In this document: positions 10,129 to 21,227 of the stretch, in pieces
Layout: the number at the start of each line of letters is the position of its first letter
How positions within the stretch are numbered: the stretch's first letter is position 1
NCBI RefSeq assembly: GCF_026626665.1
Contig: NZ_JAPNKE010000002.1
Coordinates: 3,039,204 to 3,103,203 of the forward strand
DNA from: Nannocystis pusilla
GTDB lineage: Bacteria > Myxococcota_A > Polyangia > Nannocystales > Nannocystaceae
Length of the DNA: 64,000 nucleotides
Direction: 5' to 3'
Made by a program: the position numbers and the translations under genes
Notes under the pieces: generated by a model
Told to the model about the DNA's origin: nothing
Database searches by the model: none
The model's input: only the letters and a program-made list of their open reading frames with translations

Positions 10129-10272
10129 CACGGACGTGAGCCGAGGCCGCCGGGTGATGCGCGACGGGACGACGCCCCACGAGCGACGCGCTGCCTCGCC
10201 CACGGACGTGAGCCGAGGCCGCCGGGTGATGCGCGACGGAACGACGCCCCACGAGCGGCGCGCTGCCTCGCC
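10129..10272. repeat. 72-bp direct tandem duplication
   Basis: The sequence starting CACGGACGTGAGCCGAGG at 10129 is repeated from 10201 with only a few differences. It fills most of the 268-bp gap between the convergent ends of the MNIO partner gene and an SPFH gene. The unit is 24 codons long, so short repetitive frames exist on both strands, but none has a credible start or neighbour context. I found nothing else in 10046-10313. Confidence 0.85.
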
Positions 10273-10313
10273 TCGAGGTCGCGCGTCGCTCGCTCGTCGG
10301 CTCGGCCTGCGTC

Positions 10314-11520
<1,207 letters not shown>

Positions 11521-11524
<4 letters not shown>

Positions 11525-12663
11525 TGCGCACCCCCGATCTTCTCGACCTCGACCCGCGACGGGTTGGCGTCGTTGGCCCACGGCTCGATCGCGATCGTCA
11601 CGCCGCGCAGGCGCTCGCCGAGCCGCTCCATCACGCGCTCGACCGGCTGCGAGCGGAACGCGTCGATCTCGGCCTTGCGCGCGCGGTAGACCGCGTCGAG
11701 CTGGCCGCGGAGCTTGGCCGCCTGCTGCTTGGCCGCGCTGAGCGCCGCCTGGCCCTCGGCGACCTTCGAGATCTTGTAGGTGTCGGCCTCGCGGGTCGCG
11801 TCGGCCTGGGCCGCGATCGCGGTCGCCAGCGCCGACTCGAGCTCGGTCCGCTTCTCCTGGATCGATCGGTTCTGGTCGCGGTTGACCTCGGCCAGCCGGC
11901 GCTCGCGGCTGGTCTCCGCGGCGGCCAGGTTGGACTTGATGACCTCGAGCTGGTTGCCGAGCTTGTTGCGCTCCTCGATCAGCTTCTCGTACTCGTCGTT
12001 GAACTGCAGGCCGCGGCGTCACGATCTGGGTCACGATCACCCCGTGGACGCCGAGCAGCTCGTTGAGCCGGCTCTTCGCGCGCTCGGTCGCCTCGCCGAA
12101 CTTGGTCGGGTTCGACACCGAGATCGTCGACTCGCGGCCGAACTCGTCGCGCAGGATCGCCCGCGCGTACGGCCGCATCCACTTGAGGTAGCCGCGGTCC
12201 TCGCCGCCGTCGCGGATGACCGTCTGCGCCTCGTCACCGGCGATCTGGAAGATGATCGTCGTGTCCGAGAAGTGGAAGTTCGAGCCGTCGCTGGCGCGCA
12301 CCGTCAGCTCGCTGACCTCGAGGTCGTCGACGTTCTTCGACCCGTGCATCGAGAACGTCTGCGGGCTCGCGTCGAGCACGTAGACCGAATGGATCCCGAA
12401 CGGCAGCCGCGTGATCCAGCCCGGCTGCGTCACCGTCACCAGCCCGCCGGTGACGTTGTTGATCCGCACCGCCACCTGGCCGGGCTCGATCGCCGTGAAC
12501 GAGGTCGTCATCAACACGAGCCCGGCGATCAGCGCCCCGCCGATCCACACCCAGTCGAACCAGCTCGAGCCTCGCCGCCGCCGGTCATCGATTTGAGCTT
12601 CCCCTGGAGGTCCCCCAGGATCTGGCCGCCGCTGGGCGAGCCTGATTTCCGCTGTTGCGCCAT
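11521..12663 (-). CDS. SPFH/band 7 domain membrane protein (upstream copy)
   Basis: Starts ATG 12663 ([19 protein letters not shown]), then a membrane segment ([18 protein letters not shown]) and an SPFH domain ([41 protein letters not shown]..., [12 protein letters not shown]), then a coiled coil beginning [20 protein letters not shown]. The frame changes near 12580 and near 12018, each with one base missing. It overlaps the following SPFH gene by four bases; the two proteins probably form a hetero-oligomer. They lie downstream of a HAMP protein and a potassium uptake system, all on the same strand, so one long operon is possible. Confidence 0.8.
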
Positions 12664-12707
12664 GCCCGCATCGTACACCAGGCCTCGCTAGGCCCTGGCG
12701 TGCGCGC

Positions 12708-13974
12708 TCAGCCCGAGCGCAACGCGGGATCGTCGTCGACCGCCGCGGCGGCGACTGCGGTTTCGCCCGCTTCGCCGGCGGCGGCTGCCGGTTCGTCGTT
12801 CTCGCTCGCCGCCGCTTCGCTGGCCTCGCCTGCGCGCTCCGCCGTCTCCTCGCTCGCCTCGTCGCACGGCGCGGATCGCCCGGCCCGGGCGGCGCCAGCA
12901 CGCCCACCCGCGGATCGACGAAGGACGCCAGCCAGCCCGCGATCTGATTGTCGCCGGACGCCAGCGCGCGCATCTGCACCACGCGCACGCCGTCGCTCGC
13001 CTTGATGTCGGCCGACAGCTCCTCCGCGCGGACGAAGCGGCGCGTCATCAGCACCTTCGCGGCCATGCGCACGCGCGGCGTCAGGCGATCGAGCTCGGCC
13101 TCGTCGTCCTCGCTCAGCGTCGACGCCACCAGCTTGCCGTCGATGCCGATCAGCGCCGCGGGCATCGGCCACTGCTTCATCAGACCGACCAGCACGCGGC
13201 GCTGCTCGAGCAGTCGGCCCTGCATCTGCGACTCGAGCTCTTGCTGGCGATCGAGCGCCGCGTTGAGCTGGCGCGCCACCTGCCCCAGCTCGTCCTGATA
13301 GAAGTCGCGCACGCGACGGCGGCGGTCGCCGCTGGCGATCGCCTCGGTCACGCTGCCGACCTCCGACAGGCGCCCGAGCACGTCGCGCTGCAGGCTGCGC
13401 GACAGCGGCCCGAGCGACAGCAGCGCCACGGTCACCAGCACCCCGAGCAGCACCGCCGCCTCGATCGCCGACTGCGACGCCTCGATGTTGGCGTCGCCGA
13501 GCGCCGTCTTCTTCGCCTCGAGGTACTGGTTGACGTCGCGCTTCAGCTCCTCGAACACGCGGAACACCGACTCGTGGTAGGCCGCGTACGGCTCCTCGGA
13601 ATGCTGCGCAGCAGCTCGTCGCGGGCCTTGCGGTAGACCTCGTAGTTCTCCTGCAGGTTCTTCAGCATGGCGATGTCGTCGTCCGTCATCGCCGCGCTGC
13701 GGGCCTGCACCAGCGCCTTCTCGAAGTCCTCCTCGGCCGCCGTCATCTCGGTCGGCTCGCTGCGCTGCATCAGCCCGACCAGCGTCGCGCTGTCCTGGCG
13801 CTCGATCTGGTCGAGCATCGCCACCGCCGCGCTCAGGCTCACCAGGTTGTTCTGCACCACCACCTGGACGTTGCGGGCGACCCGCTGCGAGTTGAACGCG
13901 GCCGTGCCGACGCTCAGCAGCAGCAGCGCGATCAGGTAGCCGTAGCCGAGCAGGAGGCGGGTGCGGAGGGTCAT
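12708..13974 (-). CDS. HAMP-domain membrane sensor without visible output domain
   Basis: ATG 13974. An N-terminal membrane helix ([21 protein letters not shown]), a periplasmic helical bundle typical of chemoreceptor-like sensors (about residues 30-190), a second membrane helix ([19 protein letters not shown]), a HAMP domain ([20 protein letters not shown] and [15 protein letters not shown]) and a PAS-like segment ([15 protein letters not shown]). The C-terminus is an acidic, alanine-rich tail ([18 protein letters not shown]); no kinase, cyclase or methyl-accepting domain follows. The frame changes near 13600 and near 12880. Located between trkA and the SPFH pair, it might pass envelope or ionic signals by protein contact; this is inference. 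Confidence 0.72.
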
Positions 13975-13994
13975 GGCGGTGCGGGCTCCGGGGT

Positions 13995-14660
13995 CTACGC
14001 CAGGCTGGCCACGCGGCGGACCGACGCTGGTTGGCCGACGATGAGCAGACGATCGCCGCGCGCCAGTCGCTCGTCGCCGGCGACCTGCGGCAGCACCTGC
14101 TCGCCGCGGCGGATGGCGATCACCGACACCCCGTAGCGGCGCTTCATGTCGAGCTCGTTCATCGACTTGCCGATGAATTGTTCGGGCGTGGCGACCTCGA
14201 CCAGGTTGGTGTTCTCGTCGAGCGCGATCTGCTCGAGGATCGTCGGGTGGGCCAGGTTGCGGGCCAGGCGCTGGCCCATCTGCAGCTCGGGGTTGATGAC
14301 CTCGTGCGCGCCCACGGCCAGCAGCACGCGCGCGTGCAGCTCGTTGGCCGCGCGGCTGATGATGCGCGGGATCCCGCGCTGGCGCAGCAGCGACGTGGTG
14401 AGGATCGACGTCTCGCGGGCGCGGGCCCCCATCGCCACCACCACGCACGACATGCGCTCGAGCCCCAGCTCGTTGAGCGCGCGCTCGTCGGTCGCGTCGG
14501 CGCAGGCGACCGCGTCGACCTCGGACTCGACCAGCTGGGCCCGCTCTTCGAGCTGGTCGATCGCCAGCACCGCCGCGCCCTCGCGCACGAGGCTCAGCGC
14601 GACCGCCCGTCCGAACTGCCCGAGGCCGATGACCGCGAATTCCTCCGCTCGCGAGGACAT
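13995..14660 (-). CDS. trkA: Trk/Ktr potassium uptake regulatory subunit
   Basis: A 221-residue cytoplasmic gating subunit of a K+ uptake channel. The N-terminal RCK Rossmann domain has the NAD/ATP-binding [18 protein letters not shown] and acidic AIDQ at the end of the second strand; the C-terminal TrkA_C domain is present ([38 protein letters not shown]). The ATG at 14660 is part of a palindromic element (GGACATGTCC at 14654-14663). It follows trkH by 33 bases on the same strand, so the channel and gating subunit form an operon. The single-RCK length fits the KtrA-type rather than the double-domain E. coli TrkA. Confidence 0.92.
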   Translation of the reverse strand: MSSRAEEFAVIGLGQFGRAVALSLVREGAAVLAIDQLEERAQLVESEVDAVACADATDERALNELGLERMSCVVVAMGARARETSILTTSLLRQRGIPRIISRAANELHARVLLAVGAHEVINPELQMGQRLARNLAHPTILEQIALDENTNLVEVATPEQFIGKSMNELDMKRRYGVSVIAIRRGEQVLPQVAGDERLARGDRLLIVGQPASVRRVASLA

Positions 14661-14693
14661 GTCCTTGAGTTCAGGTTGCGATGAGGCCCGGCG

Positions 14694-16762
14694 CTAGCCG
14701 ACCATGATCTTGGCCTCGGGGAACTGGACGTGGCGCCGCGCGGCGTACCGAGCGCGAGGGCGAGCGAGATCGGACCGACGCGGCCGATGAACATCGTCAC
14801 GATGATGAGCCACTTGCCCAGCGCGTTCAATTCGGCGGTGGCCCCGATCGACAGGCCGACGGTCGCCAGGGCGCTGACCGTCTCGAACAGGGCCCGCTCG
14901 AACGGCATGTCGTGGCTGACGAGCAGCGCGAAGGTGACGACCACCGCGACCATCGTCGCCAGGGTCATGATGGTCCCGGCGCGGTAGACGATGTCGTGCG
15001 GGATCGTCCGCCGGAACAGCTGGGCCCGCGCCTGATTGCGGATCAGCGCCGGGATCGCCGCCAGCACCACCGCCAGGGTGGTCGTCTTGATCCCGCCGCC
15101 GGTGCTGCCCGGCGAGGCGCCGATGAACATCCACACGACCATCATCAGGATCGTCGAGCGCTCGAGCGCCGAGAAGTCGACGTTGTTGAAGCCCGCCGTC
15201 CGCAGCGTGACGCTCTGGAACACCGAGTTGATGATCTTGTCGGCGAGCGACAGCCCGTGCAGCGACGCGTCCCACTCGGCGGCCGCGAACAGGAGCGCGC
15301 CGCCGACCACCAGGCTCAGCGACACCCACAGGACCACCCGCGCCTGCAGCGGCAGCCGTCGCTCGGATCCGCGCGACCGCAGCCACAGCGCCAGGAGCAC
15401 CGGGAAGCCGAGCCCGCCGAGCGTGATCAGCGTGCCGTGCACCGCCTGGATCGGGCCGTCGGACTGGAACTGGATCAGGTTGTCGCTCCACAGCGCGAAG
15501 CCGGCGTTGCAGAACGCCGACACCGCGTGGAACGTGCCGCGCCACAGCGCCGACCCCGGCTCGAAGCCGTAGCCGAAGTGGAACAGCAGGGCCAGCGCCA
15601 ACGCACCGACGGCCTCGATGAGCAGCGTCGACGCGACGATGAAGCGCGTCAGCGTGTAGGCCGAGCCCGGGCTGGCCAGGTCGAGCACCTCCTCGAGCGC
15701 CTGCTCCCCGCGCAGCGCCAGGCGTCCGCCGAGCAGCACCGCCGCGAACGTCGACAGCACCATGATCCCGAGGCCGCCGAGCTGGATCAGCAGCAGGATC
15801 ACGACCTGGCCGAAGTGGGAGAACGCGACCGGCGTGTCGAGGACGATCAGCCCCGTCACGCAGGTCGCGCTCATCGCCGTGAACAGGGCGTCGATGAACG
15901 CGATCGAGCGGTCCGTGGCCGAGGCCGCCGGGAACGTCAGCACCAGCGCGCCCGAGAACGCGATGAGGCCGAACGTCGACAGGATGAGCAGCGCCGGTCG
16001 GGCATAGAAGCTCTGCAGCAGGTCGGCGAACACCGGCCCGCGGGCGACGATCACCAGCAGCACCGCCGCTTGCAACGCCCACAGCAGCCCGATCGCCGCC
16101 CCAGGGCTGGCGACCGCGGTGGCCACGAACAGCACCAGCATCGCCACGAGCACGACGACGTAGCGTCGCCGCTGCCGCAGCAGCTCGAGCACGTAAGGCG
16201 AGACCAACGCGAGGGTCGTGAGCGCGAACACCACGCCGATCAGATCGGGGATGAACTCGTGCTCGACCTCGAAGCCGAACAGCGCCAGCCCGGCCAGCAG
16301 CGACACCAGCAGCAGGTGCTGCGCCGCGGCCCCGTAGCGCTGCAGCCACGCGAACGAGGCCCCGCGGTCGCCGACCCGCCGCGCCCGCGCGCCCGGGCTG
16401 CTGATCGCGAACAGGCTGTCGCCGATCAGCGCCAGGTTCCAGACGATGAGGAACCCGGCGATCTGGACGTCCGAGGCGAGCGCCGGCACGAACATGCCGA
16501 CGTTGACCGAGAGCAGCAGCGGCACGAGCACGAACGCCCAGCGGCGACCGCCGAGCAGCCCCGCGATCACCACGAGCGTGGTGAGCCCGACGGCGATCGC
16601 GTACAGGTTGCCGAGGCTGAGCAGTTGGTCGACGGGCCCGAGGAAGTTGTTGCGGTGCAGGTCCGCCACGATCCGCACGCCCAGCACGCTGAGCAGACTC
16701 GCGCCTGCGACGCGGGCCGCCTGCAGACGGCGAGACGGACGGGGGACGGGAGCGGCGCTCAT
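14694..16762 (-). CDS. trkH: Trk/Ktr potassium channel-forming subunit
   Basis: Integral membrane protein of about 689 residues. The N-terminal 250 residues add six or more membrane segments not found in basic KtrB. The rest is the four-repeat K+ transporter fold with filter loops at AMSATCVTGL, FCNAGF, TLRTAGFNN and ATVGLSIGAT, plus the GASPGSTGGGIKTTT gating loop. The frame shifts near 14735; the corrected end reads ARRHVQFPEAKIMVG, stopping at 14694. Start ATG 16762. The upstream region is shared with the divergent phosphoesterase gene. The K+ role is well founded by family; the NAD- or ATP-binding partner is the next gene. Confidence 0.9.
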
Positions 16763-16852
16763 GGCGACGGGCCGACGAGGCTCGGCCTGCCTTTATCACC
16801 GACCTAAGCCGCGGTCCAGGCGCCCCAGGCTGGAATGTCCGGCCGCGATCTT

Positions 16853-16858
16853 TATACT
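16853..16858 (+). promoter_or_regulatory. Candidate -10 box TATACT for the phosphoesterase gene
   Basis: TATACT stands out in an otherwise G+C-rich spacer and lies nine bases before the GTG at 16868, which would give a leaderless or nearly leaderless transcript. I see no convincing -35 box. Confidence 0.4.
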
Positions 16859-16867
16859 CCTTTAGAC

Positions 16868-17877
16868 GTGCCCGCTTCGCCCAAGCCCGCCGGCGCCGGA
16901 CTGGCCGCCGCCCTCGCGCGATCGCGGATGCTGAACCCGCTGGCCTGGTTCGACACCAGCGCGCAGATCGAGGTGCGCCGGTTCGCCGGCCCGGCGTCCT
17001 TCGTGGAACAGCTCGCCACCCGCTCCGCGTCGCCCACGTCACCGACATCCACGTCGGCCGGATCACGCCGATGAAGATCCAGCGGGCCGCGGTCGACCTC
17101 GTCAACGCCGAGCGCCCCGACCTCGTGTGCATCACCGGCGACTTCGTGTGCCACAGCCAGGCCTTCCTCGACCAGCTCGAGGAGCTCATCCGCCGCTACG
17201 AAGCCCCGGTGATGGCGGTGCTCGGCAACCACGATCACTGGTCCGGCGGCCCCGAGGTGCGCAGGGCCCTGCGACGCGCCGGCGCCGAGGTCCTCGACAA
17301 CGTCCACACCACCATCACCCTGCGCGGCCAGGCGCTCCAGGTCGTCGGCCTCGACGACGCCTACACCGGCCACGCCGACGTCGAACGCGCGACGCGAGGC
17401 CTGCGCCACGACCTCCCGACCCTCGGCCTGTCGCACATCGCCGAGGAGGCCGATCATCTCTGGACCGCCGGCGTGCAGCTCGTGCTGTCCGGACACACCC
17501 ACGCCGGCCAGGTCACCCTCGCCCGCCTCAACGAGCTCGCGCTCGGCCGCCTCATCGGTCACAAGTACGTCCACGGCCTCTACGGCTCGCGCGTCGACGT
17601 GCGCCCGCGCGGCGCGGTGTACGTGGGCGCAGGCATCGGTGCGGCCGTGATCCCGCTCCGCGTCGGCGAACGGGCCCGCCGCGAGGTCACGCTCTTCGAG
17701 CTCGGCGCAGCGCCCGGGAGTTTTGAAGAACACCACGTCGACCAGCCGGCGCTGCCCGGCCGCCCGCCCACCGAGAAGCAGCGCAACAAGCGGATCCAGC
17801 AGGTCGAGGCCAAGCGCGAGCGACGCGAGCGAAAGGCCGCCCGCGCCCGCCCGCGGAGCGACGGCGATGACCGCTGA
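16868..17877 (+). CDS. Metallophosphoesterase (calcineurin-like)
   Basis: Predicted membrane-associated or cytoplasmic phosphoesterase. Conserved metal ligands are seen in order: DIHVG (after correcting the frame), CITGDFV, VLGNHDHW and LSGHTHAGQV, followed by the YGSR/GAGIG end segment common to YkuE-like enzymes. The N-terminal about 55 residues (RSRMLNPLAWFDTSAQIEVR) are in one frame, and the catalytic domain resumes in another near 17030, where HPLRVAHVTDIHVG should read through. GTG 16868 is chosen because a TATACT box lies just before it; ATG 16835 is the alternative. The lysine/arginine-rich C-terminus overlaps the amidase start. Confidence 0.82.
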
Positions 17878-18711
17878 GCGCCGCGACGCGAAGTCGTCCA
17901 GGGCCGCGCCGACGCTGGCGCTCGTCCTGCTCGCGGCCGCCTGCGTCGCCCCCGAGCCGGCCCCTGCCCCGCCGGCTGCCGGATCTTCGAGACATGTTCC
18001 CTCGAACATGCCCGATCCACCAGGTCCCATCGAACATGCTCCGGAGGACAGCGCGTCAGGACCCTCCGACGCGCCCGCTCCTCCGCCCGCCGAGCCGGCC
18101 CCCCGCCGCTGGCGATCGTCGACCGGCCCATCACCTACGACGAGGCCCGGATCGCCCGCACGATCGCCTACCGCCGCGCGCACCAGGACCTGGCCGCCAG
18201 CGGCGTCGAGATCGAGCCGCGCATGATCATCCTCCACCACACCGGCGGCGGCTCGGCCGACGCGACCTGGCGCTACTTCGACCGGCCCACCATCGAGAGC
18301 GCGCGCAAGACGATCGCCGACGCCGGCGACCTCAACGTGTCGTCGCAATCCCTGGTCGACCGCGACGGCACGATCTTCCGCCTCATGCCGGAGACGTCGA
18401 TGGCCCGCCACTGCGTCGGCCTCAACCACGTCGCCATCGGCGTCGAGAACGTCGGCGACCTCGACGCGCACCTCCTCACCGACGCCCAGGTCGAGGCCGA
18501 CGCCGCGCTGGTCCGCGATCTCAAGGCCCGCTTCCCCGCGATCACGCACCTCATCGGCCACCACGAGTACCTGGCGATGGAAGGCCACCCCTACTTCGTC
18601 GAGCGCGATCCCAAGTACCGCACCCGCAAGGCCGACCCCGGCCCCGCCTTCATGGCCAAGGTCCGCGCGCGCGTGGCCGACCTCGGGCTCGAGGGCCCAC
18701 CTGTCCGTTGA
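17867..18711 (+). CDS. N-acetylmuramoyl-L-alanine amidase lipoprotein (Amidase_2/PGRP)
   Basis: ATG 17867 overlaps the phosphoesterase gene by 11 bases. A lipoprotein signal (LALVLLAAACVAPEP, cleavage before the cysteine) is followed by a proline/alanine-rich linker of about 60 residues that contains a translated palindromic element (17987-18040). The zinc amidase domain follows: MIILHHTGGGSADATW, MARHCVGLNHVAIGVENVG and LIGHHEYLAMEGHPYF, with the ligand histidines at HHT and GHHEY. The frame changes near 18115 at the linker-domain boundary. The product would cut the peptide from muramic acid in the envelope. Confidence 0.85.
17987..18040. repeat. Palindromic elements in the amidase linker
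   Basis: GAGACATGTTCCCTCGAACATG followed by CAGGTCCCATCGAACATG, translated as HVPSNMPDPPGPIEH in the flexible linker between the lipid anchor and the enzyme domain. Longer runs are not quoted. Confidence 0.75.
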
Positions 18712-18794
18712 GCCATGTGCTCTCGCTGTCGGCCCGTCTCAGCGGCCCGGCCCGAGCCGGGCGCCCCGGCTCCCCGGCCGGCGCGCCTCCCCGA

Positions 18795-18835
18795 ACCTCC
18801 CTCGCACGCGACATGTCCCACGAGACAGGCTCGTC
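18795..18835. repeat. Palindromic element between amidase and lipoprotein genes
   Basis: GACATGTCCCACGAGACAGG at 18810-18829 is a full copy of the dispersed hairpin, in the 169-base gap between two plus-strand genes. A second, weaker copy (CCTGTCCGTTGAGCCATG) overlaps the amidase stop near 18702-18719. Confidence 0.75.
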
Positions 18836-18880
18836 GCCACGCCCCCGCGCGTTGCAGCGTGAACCGATCACCCTGCTCCC

Positions 18881-19836
18881 ATGACTCCGCGCCTCGTCGT
18901 CCCCTCCTCCTCGCCCTCGCCTGCACGCCGACGTCGGGCCCGACGCGCCCCGCTCCCAGCGTCCCTGAGGCGCCCGAGCTGCCGGCCGGCCTGTCCGGCC
19001 TCGTCGAGCCGTGGCACCCGTTCGACCCGCAACTCGCCGACAGCGCGCCGGTGTGGCTCGTGACCCGCTACCAGCCGGGCACCTACCCGTGCCGGCCCGG
19101 CCCCGACGGCTCGCTGGACATGCTGATCCAGGACCGCTTCACCGCGCTGCAGGTCGTCCGCGGGGCCGCGCACGCGCCCGGCGTCGATCTCGACCTGCAC
19201 GCCCTGCGAGGGCCCGCCTACCCCCGCGCCTACGCCGAGGAGCGTCGCTATCTTCTGCTTCTTCGGCCAGGTCCCAAGGGACAGGCGCTCCTCGCCGACT
19301 CCCAGGCGCTCGGAGGCATGCACGATCGCTGGGGCCCCGACGAGGTGCTCGCAGTGATCGACCTCGACCAAACGGAAGCCGAGGCCGCGGCGGAGCGAGT
19401 CCCGGCGTCGCGCAGCGGCGAGTTCGCCGGCGGGCGCTGGGATCCCGCTCACTGGGCCGGGCTGCGCGCGGCAGCGACGCCCGAGCCCGCACGCCAGCGC
19501 GAGCTGGCCGCGTTCCTGCAGAGCACCGTCACTCGACCGCGAGCCCCGCTGGCCGAGGTCCGCGCCTGGCTCGGCCCGCCCGACTCGCAGCACCTGCACG
19601 CCGACGGCAGCCGCAGCGACGGCTACGTCCTGTCCCATCCGGCCTACGCCCAACCCGTCGCGGACGGCCTCTATGGTCAGCTGGAGCTGCGCTACGACGC
19701 CCGCCTCGAGCTCCGCGCCGTCGAGCTCGGCTACCTGCGCTGGAGCGTCTCGCTGCAGCTGCAGTCCTCGACGATGCTCACCGCCGAGGAGCACGCGAAG
19801 CTCGGCCTGCCGCGGATCGAGCTCGAGTTCCGCTGA
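18881..19836 (+). CDS. Hypothetical lipoprotein
   Basis: Starts ATG 18881; after one missing base near 18890 the N-terminus reads PRRPLLLALACTPTSG, a lipoprotein signal with cleavage before the cysteine. The body of about 300 residues (LVEPWHPFDPQLADSAPVWL, VLAVIDLDQTEAEA, VRAWLGPPDSQHLHADGS) shows no domain I recognise. A palindromic element is translated near 19270 (GPKGQALLAD). It ends just before a strong bidirectional terminator-like hairpin. Function unknown. Confidence 0.7.
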
Positions 19837-19853
19837 GCGCGCGACCAAAGCGA

Positions 19854-19881
19854 AGAGCCCCTGCGGAGTCGCAGGGGCTCT
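19854..19881. terminator. Strong hairpin between convergent lipoprotein gene and tRNA-Cys
   Basis: AGAGCCCCTGCG, loop GAGT, then CGCAGGGGCTCT forms a perfect 12-bp stem. It lies 18 bases after the lipoprotein stop and 13 bases beyond the 3' end of the tRNA on the other strand. A short T-rich stretch follows (TGTCTTCTTC). Probably terminates both transcripts. Confidence 0.85.
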
Positions 19882-19893
19882 GTCTTCTTCGGG

Positions 19894-19965
19894 AGGCCTG
19901 GGCCGGAATCGAACCGGCGAATAGAGCTTTTGCAGAGCTCTGCCTTACCACTTGGCTACCAGGCC
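19894..19965 (-). tRNA. tRNA-Cys (anticodon GCA)
   Basis: On the minus strand the acceptor stem GGCCTGG pairs with CCAGGCC; the D-arm contains AGCCAAGTGGTAAGGC; the anticodon stem AGAGCT/AGCTCT encloses CTGCAAA with anticodon GCA; the T-arm is CCGG-TTCGATT-CCGG. The discriminator base is U, as required for cysteine tRNA. CCA is not encoded. No other tRNA was found in the window. Confidence 0.95.
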
Positions 19966-20125
19966 GAAGGGGCGACTTCTTTATCACGGGAAAAAACGCC
20001 GAGCAAGCCCACTCTCACGCATTTTTCCCGGCTCCGAGTCTCGCCCGCGGCGCGGCCGAATCGCCTCGGCCGCGGCTTCGGGCCCTGCGGCGGCGAGGAG
20101 CTCGCGCGCCGCAGGCAGGAGGCGA

Positions 20126-20920
20126 TCACAGGCCGTCGAGCGGATCGTCGACGTTCTTGCTGACCGAGATCCCGCCCTTCGGCTTCTCCGACTTGGGCTC
20201 GCCGTCGCCGCTCGACTTGCTGCCGCTGCTCGACTTGCCCTTGTTCTTCTTCTGCTTGTCCTCGTTGGCCGCCGCTGAGCGTCGAGGGCGGCCTTCTCCG
20301 CCAGCAGCTTGCCGCTCCGTCTCGTCCTTGACGTTCTTGAGCTGGTTCTCGATCTCGTCCTTCTGCGACTTGATCTTGTTCTGCTCCTCCTGAAGGCCCT
20401 TCAGCTCCTTCATGAGGGACGCCATCTCGGCCGCGCGCTCGTCGTCTTTCTTCTTCTGCTCGATCTGCGCAATCCGCTCGGCCTCGTCGCGCTTCTGGAT
20501 GTAGTCGTAGATCAAGTAGCCGCCGACGCCGAAGCCGATGACCAGCACGGCGAGGATGCCGTACAGCCACATCGGACGGGCCTTCTTCTCGGCCAGCTTG
20601 ACCTGCGCGTCGAGGCGCATCTGCTCTTCCTTGAGGCGGGCCTCTTGCTCGGCGCGGGCGCGCAGGTCGGCCTCTTGCAGCCGCAGGCGCTCCTCTCGCT
20701 CACGGGCCTCGCGCTCCGCCGTCTCCTTGGCGATCCGCTCCGCTTCCTCGCGGGCCTTGCGTTCGGCGATCTCACGCGCCTTGCGTTCGGCCTCTTCACG
20801 GGCACGGCGCTCTGCGTCTTCCTTGGCGCGCCGTTCGCTCTCGACCTCGGCCACGCGGGCGGCCTCGAGGTTCTTGAGCTCACTCAGGGCGATGAGGGCG
20901 GAGTTCTCGGTGTTCGACAT
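20126..20920 (-). CDS. Coiled-coil single-pass membrane protein, function unknown
   Basis: 264 residues from ATG 20920. Residues 20-110 are a highly charged helical repeat (AERKAREIAERKAREEAERI) predicted as coiled coil, followed by one membrane helix (MWLYGILAVLVIGFGVGGYLI) and a second coiled coil (ELKGLQEEQNKIKSQKDEIE), then a lysine/serine-rich tail ending DDPLDGL. Between about 20283 and 20312 the frame probably slips twice: GRPRR reads poorly, whereas LLAEKAALDAQ in another frame fits the coiled coil. It neighbours the AgmX-like gene on the same strand, separated by a terminator, which suggests but does not prove a related envelope role. Confidence 0.75.
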   Translation of the reverse strand: MSNTENSALIALSELKNLEAARVAEVESERRAKEDAERRAREEAERKAREIAERKAREEAERIAKETAEREAREREERLRLQEADLRARAEQEARLKEEQMRLDAQVKLAEKKARPMWLYGILAVLVIGFGVGGYLIYDYIQKRDEAERIAQIEQKKKDDERAAEMASLMKELKGLQEEQNKIKSQKDEIENQLKNVKDETERQAAGGEGRPRRSAAANEDKQKKNKGKSSSGSKSSGDGEPKSEKPKGGISVSKNVDDPLDGL

Positions 20921-21160
20921 GGCGAGCAGTGCTCCTGGAGATCGGGGCCCGTGGAGGGCCGGGAAGTCAGTTTCGGTCCGGCGGTCGGCGGTCCAACGCG
21001 AACGACCGAGGCAAGGTCTCGGCCAGCGCCGCGGCGCAGAACTTCAGGTTGCCGCAAAACCATGGCGCTGCCTAGCCCCTCGTGTCCGGGCGCTCACAGC
21101 GACGCCGTGCGGCCGGCCACGGGTCCGCGGCGACGAACCCGCGCGCGGGCGACGACCGGC

Positions 21161-21195
21161 GAAAATGCGACGGGGCCGCCCCGAAGGACGACCCC
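21161..21195 (-). terminator. Rho-independent terminator of the AgmX-like gene
   Basis: On the minus strand GGGGTCGTCC, loop TTCG, then GGGCGGCCCC forms a 10-bp stem with two G-U pairs and a UUCG tetraloop. A TTTTC run follows a few bases later. It lies 32 bases past the stop at 21228. Confidence 0.75.
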
Positions 21196-21227
21196 GCTCG
21201 ACTGTGCAGCGGCGTGCTCGCCGAAGG

